The position numbers and the translations under genes were made by a program. The notes beneath the pieces were generated by a model. The model saw only the letters and a program-made list of their open reading frames with translations. It was not told the DNA's origin and made no database searches. Of a DNA stretch of 64,000 nt, positions 54,307 to 64,000 are shown one piece after another; position 1 is the first letter of the stretch; the number at the start of each line of letters is the position of its first letter. The DNA comes from Microcyclospora pomicola (lineage: Eukaryota > Ascomycota > Dothideomycetes > Capnodiales). The stretch spans positions 1,054,001 to 1,118,000 of the forward strand of contig NHNY01000002.1 in assembly GCA_002786065.1 (NCBI GenBank), in the 5' to 3' direction.

Positions 54307-57300
54307 CTTGGATCGAGTGACGGGCAAAGGTTCAAAAAGGATGTCAGAACAAGTGTAGAAGAGTTGAATCGACAGGCGCTTTATTAACCCTAGACCTCGA
54401 CCTGCGTTTATAAAGCTGCGCTTCAGTTGTGCTGATGACGCAAATGCTCAATCCGTTCCCATGTAGCTCCGGTCTGCATGCCTCGCCAGCCGGGACGGAA
54501 GAGCGGCAGGACTCGTATTGATGATCGTGAACATGGCGATACAAGTTCCTATAGTAGGTAAGGTAGTTAAATTGTCATGGTCAAGTTGCAAGGTCCGGGC
54601 ATCATAAAGGTTAGGTAGACATTGTGTGGCGGTTCAGGTGTCACTGCCACAATGGATAGGGTAGTGTGCACGCGACGAGATTCTCATGTATCAAACGACT
54701 TGCACAATAAACCCAGAAGTTGCAATGCACTTGACTATGGTTGTGAAGTACATGTACGTTATGCTAGACTCACTTAGAACCCTCTTCACGCTCGCCGGCA
54801 AGATCCAGCAGACGAGGTCATCAATGATAGTGAATACAGAATAACCACAAAGAATACTGTAGAGCCTACCTTAGGGTTCTTGTCAATCGAGCGGACTACA
54901 TGTACCGAAACGGGATTGCTGCACGTGACATCAGCAGATGCGGAATTGCAGCGGAGCATATTTTGCACTCCAGATGCGGCTCCGGATGACTTGTATCCAT
55001 CTTCATCAGCAGGCACTCACGCACCGGATGCGATCCGTCTGGTCTAATACTCGCACTCACAATCGGTCATGTCGCACATTGCATGCAGACTGTGAGACTA
55101 GCCGGTTTGTGCTCTGGCAGATCTGAACATCAGACAACTTACCGCACCGCAGCAGTACAGTCCAGCCTCGAGCTGGAGCAGCAGGCTGATGAGTCCACGC
55201 CAGCTGACTCGCATTGGCCTTGCGCGTCCTCATCGACAATAAGGTAGGTCGCGGAGGCAGTGGTATGCCAATGCTTCATCCACCCAAATCGCACCACATC
55301 CCGAGTTGCCTCATTCCTCCTCCTCCTCCTTCTCCTTCATTATACACATCGAACCAGCATCCCCCGCCAAGATCACAGCCATGCTTTCGAGCCAGCTGTA
55401 ACTGTCCGCTTGATCCGAGAAGCCTACGGTACCGCATCCACACGGCGCAGAACAAACCTCAAATTTTTCACTCGATCGCAATTAAGCCGGAGCACGTCCT
55501 TGAGCCCCGATCTTGATAAAAGGCGGCGGTGGGTGGGACGAGCTTGACTATGTTTTGGTCGGACAGATCTCAGGTGTGTTGGTGATGTTGTGTAGGGATG
55601 CCTTCGTTTCGGATTGCTTGGAGTTTCGTGTGTTACCCGCTCCAGAGTGGTGGTTCCTATGTCTGGCACTTCAGATCAGGCTTGCCTTACTGACAGCCAT
55701 TCCGCTGCGACCAAGAACCGATTTGCCCGAAGGCTCTGCTGCGATGAAACATACGCATGGAATAGTACAATGTGATATCGCTGTTCGGTGTACAGGATCG
55801 GAATGGTGGTAGGGAATGATGGATCATGATCGAGAGGATTTCCTACCGCAGGATGAGCCTCAGCCTCGTGTCATCGCCGTCCAATGCCCGCGACTACTGC
55901 CGTGAGTACGTTGAGCTGAGCGGGAACCGACAGGGTCAGAGATACTACTACCAAGACGATGTGTGTGGCATGTCAATGATGTGATAACACCACCACAACA
56001 ACATCCTGTTCGCACCACGTAAATGATGAGAATGGCGTGACGAGCTTGATTTCCAAGAATGATTTGCAAGCGACCGACTACTACTGCGAACCACTTCCTC
56101 CCCACCTGATAAGTACCTTACGTTCAAGCCACCAGCGCAGATGGATCGATAAGCAGACGCAGCTTCGTAAGCGGAGCGGAGCCCAAACTTCGAAACATCA
56201 CGCCTTTCCCCCATGCTGCTTCATCTTGGCGATGGAATGCACCAAGCTGTCGTTAGTTTGGTTCCATATGTCAGCTCATCGAAGCTGAATACAACCATGA
56301 TGTTTGACGAGTGAACGAGCGGTGTACCCATCTGCAGCAGTGCTCCAGTCACTATTGTGCCTCTCCACCAACCATGACTCCATGCCTCTGCTCAACAAGA
56401 TCCTGCTCCCACGAGCGGTCCGATCGGACTGGCCGACGAAGCAGAGACTGTTGTGCTGCAGTTGTGATTCATATGTACATGTCGAGGACGGAGATTACAA
56501 GGCTATATCAGCGCGGCCAATATAATGCGCGCAGGAAACCATGGAATTAGTGTGGGGGAACAGAGAGATGGATGGATTTTGTTTCCAAACGCCCTCTCGG
56601 CCGCAGCGCATGTCTTAAGCCCGCGCTTGCATGAGGGATCGTGTCTCGAGACACCACGACCCGTTTTGGGCAAACGGTGTCGTGCGTTGTTTGACTATGA
56701 GGAATACTGTACGACTCATCGTGTTGACTAGGCTTGTGAAGACTGTGCTGTACATGCGCCGGAAGTAGGAAGAATGCTGCACCCGACGGAAAGTTGTCTT
56801 CAGGTTATTGTGTCGGCGATGCATCTGCCGGTTCATAAAGCGGGAGAGTCGCCGTGCACACAGCCATGATGATAATGCTGGCATGGGGATGAATGCTGTG
56901 GCCTGAAGGATACGAGTCGCGGGGGAACAGGTCGCCATATTCTTTATTAGTACATTGGCAGCCTGGAATGGGGAGGAGGAGGCAGTGTGCAGAATTATGC
57001 TGGGGCCTGGCGAGGCCAGTGCATGCTACGGTGGACAGCACGGCGTATAGCAGACAGGATATGCATGATCAGGCCATCGGAGGCCGCATCAGGACGGCGA
57101 GATACAAGATTCCAATGCGAGTCACCTCGAGTCCGCCCGCCGGATCCGCAGGGATTCCAAGGTGCAACCATAATGAGGTGATGACTCCACCGACCACGTT
57201 CCCATCTTCGTCAGCACGTCGAATTCTTACACATCTGCCCGCGCAGCTGCACGGGTGATTGGCTGCCGGGCGCGACAGAGTTCGGGCAGGTCATGACGAA

Positions 57301-57693
57301 CCAGGGGCTGGCAGGCGTGCGGACCCGGGCAGCTTAGAAACCCGACGGCTGCCAACGTCCGCGTCGTCGGGCTTTAGCAACGGACGTGAGGACAGGTCGG
57401 AGTTGGCGGAGTCTGCTGCTGACGACAGACATTGCACAAATATCCCCGTCCATGCCCCCCATGGTGCGTCCTTTTGGTCTCACCATCTTCACACTCACAA
57501 CCATCTTCAGCATCAATCAATACAATCAATCAATCAATCAATCAATCAGTCAAGCAACGACGACCGTCTCTCCAAGCACCCCATCGACTAAGCTCAGCCA
57601 CCATCCCATTGGCTCGTGTGACTCAGGCAACGGTGCTGCAAATCCACCACAACAATCACACCATCTGACTCACGAGTCTTCAATCTCTTCATA
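54307..57693. other. Longest gene-poor stretch of the window
   Basis: 3.4 kb with no supported gene. Frames of 60-121 codons occur (for example 56893-57258 plus) but none has a domain or natural composition. 57259-57500 is GC-rich, and 57470-57690 is the leader region of the next gene. Confidence 0.5.
57512..57549 (+). repeat. (CAAT)n microsatellite in a leader
   Basis: About seven tandem CAAT units, slightly interrupted at the start, roughly 150 bases before the ATG at 57694. Confidence 0.8.
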
Positions 57694-58464
57694 ATGCCTT
57701 CTCATCTCAGGCTTCAATCTTCCTTTGAACCTATCCCGGTCAACGCAACTTACCAAACCTCACCACCATCCCCACCAGCCAAGAAGCAAAGGATGTCTCT
57801 CACCCAAACTTACCTGGTCGCTTCGACCGCCCGTTCCAAGTTGGGACGGGAGGCTGGTCGAGCAGACCACAACCTTCGACGATTAGTCGGCCATGCCAAC
57901 CTGCTCGACACGCTGATGGTCGAGCTTGCCGATGCTGAACGCGAGCAAGAAGCTTGGTTCAACCAATCCGTCCAGAAGGCCTCAAAGTCCCACCAAGCAC
58001 GCCACATCCAATGGATCGACTCGATCGAAGAGGAGCCCATGGACGAGGACTCCTCCGACGAGTCCGACGACGGCTCCGATGTGGACGAGGACGAGGACGT
58101 CCAGATGTTCAACCTCACTCCCCGCAAGCTCATCTCGCCGCCACTCGTCGTCACATCGGAAGCCCTCGACAGCGACGACGACGATGATGAAGACTCCGAG
58201 TACGACGAGGAGTACGACGACCAACACACCCTCGCCCGCACCATCTCCAACCAGTCACCACCCGAGCTCACTCACGAGGCGGATTCCGACTCGGAAGACG
58301 AGTCGATGCCCTCGTCACCGGAGCAGTCGACGTTCGAACTCAGCGAAAAGGACCGACCGACCATCGCGACGACTTCCTTCTACGCCGCCAAGTCACAACC
58401 CGGGCTGGAAGACTACATCGTCCAGCAAACGCAGCATCAATCTCCGCTCATCGCGGCCTGCTAA
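57694..58464 (+). CDS. Acidic, probably nuclear fungal protein of unknown function (256 aa)
   Basis: Intronless. Residues ~30-100 form a conserved-looking helical block: MSLTQTYLVASTARSKLGRE, ADHNLRRLVGHANLLDTLMV and ELADAEREQEAWFNQSV. Similar blocks occur in an unnamed family of filamentous ascomycetes (from memory). The middle (about 110-215) is extremely acidic with Asp/Glu/Ser runs and PRKLISPP-like short linear motifs. The end, FYAAKSQPGLEDYIVQQ, is again ordered-looking. A PPAKKQRMS basic patch near 28-36 could be a nuclear signal. Strong C-ending codon bias explains shadow frames on both strands. Function not assigned. Confidence 0.8.
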   Translation: MPSHLRLQSSFEPIPVNATYQTSPPSPPAKKQRMSLTQTYLVASTARSKLGREAGRADHNLRRLVGHANLLDTLMVELADAEREQEAWFNQSVQKASKSHQARHIQWIDSIEEEPMDEDSSDESDDGSDVDEDEDVQMFNLTPRKLISPPLVVTSEALDSDDDDDEDSEYDEEYDDQHTLARTISNQSPPELTHEADSDSEDESMPSSPEQSTFELSEKDRPTIATTSFYAAKSQPGLEDYIVQQTQHQSPLIAAC

Positions 58465-60743
58465 GCTGATGCCTGTGATTTGGTTTCTATCGTCGTCGTC
58501 GTCCAAGCGTTCCAGCGAGTCAAAATGTCCATGAACATTTTCCCATCTTTCCCGCAAGGCGTTATCAAGGAGTTCACACCCATTGGGTCAGGTAACCGGG
58601 GCTTTGCATTTACATTTTGGATGTCACGAATACAGTACATTGTTCTCATCTCATCCCACAAGGTCGACGACATCTTCGTCCGTCACCTTCAAATTTCTAT
58701 AGCACCACATTCAATCTACATACAGACATGTATCCATGTACACTTGTACCTTCGTACCAAGAAACATTACCAATCAAACTTTTCCAATGATATCAAGCAT
58801 CTTTTTTTTCTTCTCGCTCGTCACCTCAACCACTCGTCAGCATTACCACACACCTCATGCATCCATTCCCATGTCTATCCGTGCTGATCCCATCCCGCTT
58901 TCCAAACACTCACGATTGTTAATTCCGCCCGTCACAGAAAATACCGTATAGTGAGGTGGACATGCATGCAGATCGACGCTCCGCAATATCCGCGCGAGTG
59001 CGCCCCGGGACTTTCTCCATAATGAAATCACCCTAGGTAGGGGACTTTCCAGAGAATGCATGCTGCGGCGTTGCACGTAACTATGTCCAGGGCGAAAATG
59101 ATCGGATGGATTCCCGCGATGCGCATACGTCTACATCATCCATCTCTCATCCATCGTTCATCTCTCATACGTGTATCGTGCATCATGCATCATGCATCGT
59201 CCAACCGATCATGTTGATGAGTGACTGATGGACGGACGACTTGATGATGATGAGCGATGGACGGATCATGCAATGCACTTATTATTACAGTATACAGGAT
59301 ACAACATCATGAAGTCTCATACCAAGTCCATCCATCCATCCATTCTTTCATCCTAGTAGTCATCTTATCTTATCATCTTGCTCATTAATCAACCCCACAT
59401 GCAGTCAACTCAACATTTCATGTCATGACGTCGCACATCCTCCTCCAGGTTCTTTCCGCGTCCCTGCCTGTGGCGCAACATGAGAAAGTTTGCGCTGCAG
59501 ACTTTCTAGATACACAGCGACACGAAAATCGAACGTGGGAGTGTAAACGCCGTATTGCTACTGTTGCCGTTGTTGCCGTCTTTTTTTTTGGATCTTGTTG
59601 ATCTAGTTGTTGCTGTCATATAGAAGTATACGGCCGAGTCTTAACTCCGAACTACCTATCTAACGGAGTAAACGGAGCTTAACCTTCTTACCTACCTTAC
59701 CTTACCTTACCTACCTCCACGGTCCTACCATGGAAGCTCCCTGTGTGTCTCAGACAAATAGTGCAACTTCGGTAGTGCAAGTTCGGTACCGTACCTAACG
59801 TGGTGGTGGTGGTGATCTTGGACGGGCGTCGGTGGACGGGAATCGGCATTTTCATCCCTCCGATGGACCGATGGACCGATTGACGGAATTTATACTGAGT
59901 TGATTTTGTTCACAAGTACCTTAAGTTACCTTAAGGTAGGTAGATACATGTGTACATACATGTTGCGAGCTTTTTGTTCTCCCAAAGTGGCATGGATGGG
60001 ATGGAATGTGCATGATTTCGAGACGCGAGGGGGAATGTACCAGCAGCACCTGACGTCTAGAGTACCTACTTCAGCGAAACAGCACGAGTGGTACGTACCC
60101 GAAGAGCAGAGATAACTCAATCGCGAGGAGGGTCTTGCATATCTTGTGTGAGACACCTGAGAACCAGCTGTACGATTGAATGCTTCTTGGGAAGGACGGG
60201 TGACAAACCTCGAGATGAATATCTGTAGGTGCTATACAAGTACTCATATATCATCGTTGACAGAGTGGAGAGGCCGTCGAGACGAATGAATGCTGCGTCT
60301 GTGGTGCACTGTATCTTCTCTACGTGTTGTTAGTTGGATATCTTGAGAATGGCCTAATGGAAGGTAGACTCCAATCGTACATCAACCTGATGGGCTCAAC
60401 ACTTCGCAGTACAGACGTGGGAAATGGCAGGATCATGGTGAGATTGGTAGTTTGGAAATGGTTCGTTTCTATTCATGCCTCGCGGACGATACGCTACAGA
60501 TCTACATCATACAGCTGTTGCCGCTCGCTGCACCACAAGAAGATAGTGGACCGAGCAGATCAACGCCTTCCAACGCCGCGCTAAAGACGGCCACAAGTTG
60601 ATGATACTCGGGTATCTAATGCAGAACAAGACTCGGAACAATGTCAAGAAAAGAAGTCCTTCCGTCGAAACGAGGACGTGTTGTTCAGAATGTACCCGAT
60701 AATTGCTGGGGTTGTGTTTCGTGACGTGCATGACGGCGATCGT
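58465..60743. other. Simple-repeat-rich spacer
   Basis: 2.3 kb without a gene. Holds CATC/GATG-rich stretches (about 59138-59275, 59328-59350), a poly-T run near 59580 and the CTTAC array below. Several partial palindromes of the CCTAGGTA kind occur (for example at 59032-59042). Confidence 0.5.
59682..59717 (+). repeat. CTTAC/CTACC short tandem repeat
   Basis: Imperfect tandem array of five-base CTTAC and four-base CTAC units, about 35 bases, embedded in the simple-repeat-rich spacer. Confidence 0.75.
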
Positions 60744-62916
60744 CTACCGCATCAAAGACTGGCCGAGAGTCTCTTGCATGCCCGGACCAGAAAGTGATTG
60801 ACCCCGGCTCCGGGGACGTCGTGAAGTGAGCGGGCTGCCAAACGACTTCTTCACGCCTGCACCCGTGAGCGACATATCTTGACTGGCACGGTTTTTGCGG
60901 GCGGGTGTCATAGGAGCGTTGGCCGCACCACGTCTGCCCTTTTGCAGGGCATTAGACTCGAGTGTAGATGCCCGGGTCGCCGGATGAGATGCTAGGGAAC
61001 TGATGTGACGAGCGTGATTTTGGTTGAGGCGGAATGATCCGACGAGACTGGGCTGGTATTCAAGATGGTTCAGGGTGCCCGTTTGCGGACGCGTTGGCGT
61101 GGCTGTGGAACTCATCTCAAATGGATCGTCGTTGGCTGATACGATGCCTGCAGCCTCAATCTCATCGCTTTCCGAGGCAAAATCATCCATATCGATGAAG
61201 TCCTCCATGTCAACATCATCGTCATCATCGCTGTCTTCGTGGAACGAAAATGAGGAGTGGTGAGACAGCGGAGTCTTCGATGTGAAGGATGGAGTGAACG
61301 ATGGTTGGAGGGTAGGCGGCTCGCTTGCCCGCAACAGATCAAGGTTGCCGTCGAACATTGTGCCCAGAGTGGAAGCTGGAGTCAGTGGAGGTCGAGTCGT
61401 CCCAGGCGTGTGAATCTCCCAGCCTCCTGGAGAGGAAGACGGACTGGCAGGTCGACTGCTACAATTCGCCTTTCTTGCGCGTGTCCAGAATTCTTTGTCT
61501 TGAGCAGCTGGTCTCGTGGGAGGCTGCACAACAATCTTCTTGTTGTTCGCGTCAACAGACATGGCAGCTCTCGCAGGATCCAAGGCGAATGTGCCCATCC
61601 GCAGACCCTTGCTAGTTTTGGGAGTCACAGGACGAGCACCACTTCGTCTGCGAGCAGGTGCTGTACGAGACACGGCTGCGGCGACAGGCGCAGGAGTGTT
61701 CGACGCCACCGTAGCAGGTTCTACTTTCGACGCGGCCTTTCGCATCTTCTGTAATCTGGCAAGATGCTCCTCCTCCGTTTCTTCATCAGTAGTGTCGCCA
61801 TCATCTTCAGCTGCAGGTTTTGTTAGCCATGATACTGGTGTTGCAAGCACAAAAAGACATACATTCATAATCGCTGGATCCGTCAGAAGATACATCGTCA
61901 TCACCATCGTCAAGCGCGAGACGTTCATCTTCCTCATAATCATAGTACGACTCATTGTCACCGAATTCAATTCCGAAGCTCTCACCAACAGCGACATTGT
62001 GCCTGGCTGCGGCATCTTCTTCGAGGGCAGTGAAAAGGTCCGGGAATGCCTCATTGGGATCTTGGTCTTCCTCACTACTCACACTTGACTGCCGGGATCG
62101 TGCATCGTCCGCCTTGGTTTCCTCGAAGCGGACGCGTTTCTTATTCGAATTGGACTCGGCACTGCCCTCCCGGGTCTTCGCTGCATCTTCTTTACGCCAC
62201 ATGGAGCTCTCGGCCACCTCCCACATCTCCTTATACAGTATATCGTTAGACGGAAGCCCAGCGAAAGGATCCTCGTTCAAGTCTAGAATGGTTCCCCTCT
62301 GAGGCCCAAAGTACGGCGAATACAGCGATTTCAGTTGGGCCTGACTCATCCCAATGTCATTTATACTGGCCGGTGGTTCATCACTGGCCTGGCGGGTATC
62401 AATTGCAACAACATCCTGGTCCAACAACTCCTGCTCGAGAGACTCATACTCTTCGCGCAAGTCCTCGGCGGCCACACGAAGCAAGATCTTGTCATTCTCC
62501 TCCGACATCGATTCCGCATCACTTTCAACGCCGTCGTAATCATCGTCCAGCTCTGCGCTTGTAGCATCGTGGGGTTCCTCGTCGATCGAAATGTCATCAT
62601 CATCTTCATCATCTCCATCATCATCATCACTGCATTCATCACCATCCTCCGAATCGTCCTCAAAGTCGAGTCCAGCTAGACGCTCTTCGTCGTGCGCACT
62701 CCAGTCGTGTTCGTCTAGCATTGCAGCAGTATGTGGTCCGTCACGATGATGTTGCTCGTCGTCGTCTTCTCCACTATGTTCTTCATCCAGATCAATCAAT
62801 CCAGCAGTTCCAGTGGTGGGACCTTTGGCTTTGGCTTTTGCCTTGAAGCTGGCCGTGTGTGTTCCCATGTTTGAGATGTCCCCAGCAGAGGCAGGAGGGT
62901 GAAAGTGGCTCGTCAT
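60744..62916 (-). CDS. Large acidic, probably nuclear fungal regulator (706 aa)
   Basis: Exon 1 is 62916-61863 and exon 2 is 61810-60744, joined by a 52-bp intron (GTATGT, branch GGCTAACA, CTGCAG). The join yields SSDYESEDDGDTTDEETEEE. The N-terminal half has long Asp/Glu runs (about 75-135), then an ordered block (LLRVAAEDLREEYESLEQEL; SLYSPYFGPQRGTILDLNED; LPSNDILYKEMWEVAESSMW) and a basic patch KKRVRFEE. The C-terminal half is Ser/Pro/Arg-rich with KGLRMGTFALDPARA. The layout recalls the fungal CRF1/IFH1-type co-regulators of ribosomal-protein genes, but I cannot confirm that by eye. Nuclear role is inferred from composition. Confidence 0.75.
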
Positions 62917-64000
62917 GTTGTCTCAGCGACGGGAAGGGTTTGCAAAATTGGCAAGAAAAGTGCAATGCAAAAGTTCTCCTCGAACAGGGATTGTGAGTGG
63001 GGTCAACCGTGCTGTGTATGATGGTGGTTCGGGTCTCGGACTTCGATCGCGTGGATCGCCTTCAGGGCGACTGGTAGCGGATGTGTATTGTGGTTGGGGC
63101 TTGAACTCTTGAGAGGGTGTTCAAGCCGTAACTTCGTTGATCTCTGTTTGCGGGGGGCCAGCGGGCGTGCTTCCGATAGTGTCGAGTCGCAGTGTAAGAT
63201 GCTTAGCACAGTCCTTTGTGAATAATGTGATAGTCTCAGGTCCTTGGATTTGATAACAAGAAGGCCTAGAACTACCGCAAAGGTCGAGTTCGTGTCGTAT
63301 GTCAATTGAAAGATCTCGAGGAGCAAGGACCGTACTGAAGAGCCACTCACGTGGCCCCCCAGCGGTGGGTTTAGTGCTCGACGATAGCCTGCGGCATCTT
63401 GACAACGAAGTGGTTATGGATGTGTCGAGTAGGTTGTTAAATGTTTGTAGGTTGCTTCTTCGCTGGTGAGTTGGTGTTGATGGTGATTGTGAGAGGAGAG
63501 AAAAGTTCCGAGTCCAGGAGGAAAAAGTTCCAGGGAGCGAGGGACGACATTGGATATGTACCACGACTTGTGACCTATAGTGCTCAGACATGATCCAAGT
63601 TCTATACCTTTTGCTGCATCTAACATATACTCTCCGATGTATAAGACAACGCTGATCTGTTCAGCCTACATCTTCGATTCTCGATATGATCTGGGCTCAA
63701 GACTGGACACATTCTGTCATGGAGACAGCATGTGAAGACAGGAAGCGCCACTGCGACTTATGTCGGTTCGTCCGCCGAGAAAAGCGGTGTGTCAGAACAA
63801 CGCCTACCGTCACAGCTCGCGCACGAGACAACCTACTCTAGATGGACCGAACATACTCAAAAGTCCGCTCCTCAAGTCTGGATCTTCGATGCTTGGTGAT
63901 CCGGCGCTGCGAGTCAACGTCAAGATCGTCGCCAGAGCGCGACTTATGACTCCTCTAGCTGGTCAAATCCTGCTAGTAAGATGTCGACGACCACTGATGG
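62917..64000. other. Upstream region of the acidic regulator and window end
   Basis: A minus frame at 63121-63591 (156 codons) contains a good donor (GTGAGT at about 63350) and a GGTAG acceptor near 63260, and may be an intron-containing leader rather than a gene. An upstream mini-frame of eight codons (MPQAIVEH) begins near 63400. 63640-64000 shows nothing convincing. Confidence 0.35.

Noticed and set aside
57810-58271. Ser-rich minus frame
   Set aside because: Reverse complement of Asp/Glu/Ser codons of the acidic protein gene.
59100-59350. CATC-rich DNA considered as a CRISPR-like or satellite array
   Set aside because: Units are short, irregular and lack spacers; ordinary low-complexity DNA in a eukaryotic genome.

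Overview
The window is nuclear DNA of a filamentous ascomycete, most likely a Dothideomycete. Genes are well separated and lie on both strands. They carry short introns (about 50-160 bp) with GTRAGT-like donors, CTAAC/CTGAC branch points and pyrimidine-rich leaders. Family content is typical of filamentous fungi: a HET-domain protein, a secretory lipase, NoxR, a TDT/SSU1-type efflux carrier, a 26-residue copper metallothionein and several orphan ascomycete families. The genus is not decided. No rRNA, tRNA, CRISPR array, prophage or intact transposon was recognised.

Layout. 1-5 kb: a pterin-4a-carbinolamine dehydratase (cut by the left edge), a 2.2 kb gap, and a membrane-anchored cytochrome P450. 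6-13 kb: a conserved protein of unknown function, divergent from DEF1 (RNA polymerase II degradation factor), then a conserved membrane protein. 14-20 kb is the most accessory-looking part: a secretory lipase, a HET-domain protein and an unrecognised gene interrupted by an in-frame stop. 20-29 kb: EMC10, a tiny two-exon metallothionein, a Ser/Pro-rich protein, ARL1, a GRE2-like reductase and a Tic20/DUF4870-like membrane protein. 30-42 kb: a small membrane protein, a TDT-family anion/sulfite carrier, an RBR ubiquitin ligase, a Cdc15/Imp2-type F-BAR/SH3 protein, a NADAR-domain protein and SEC11. 43-54 kb: a secreted Thr-rich protein with a PAN/Apple-like end that looks damaged, the NADPH-oxidase activator NoxR, a RING-LON protein and a metallo-beta-lactamase-fold hydrolase. 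57-63 kb: two very acidic, probably nuclear proteins separated by a simple-repeat-rich spacer.

The genes do not form one pathway. Most are scattered housekeeping functions: ER insertion and signal cleavage (EMC10, SEC11), Golgi traffic (ARL1), cytokinesis (F-BAR), ubiquitin turnover (DEF1, RBR, RING-LON) and redox, metal or sulfite stress (NoxR, metallothionein, TDT carrier, GRE2-like reductase). I did not find a convincing new multi-gene system. The observations most worth checking are the metallothionein, the DEF1 intron placed so that its retention would give a C-terminally shortened protein, the two broken host genes, and the composition shift and unusual I-helix of the P450.

All exon boundaries were assigned by eye from splice consensus, reading frame and family conservation.
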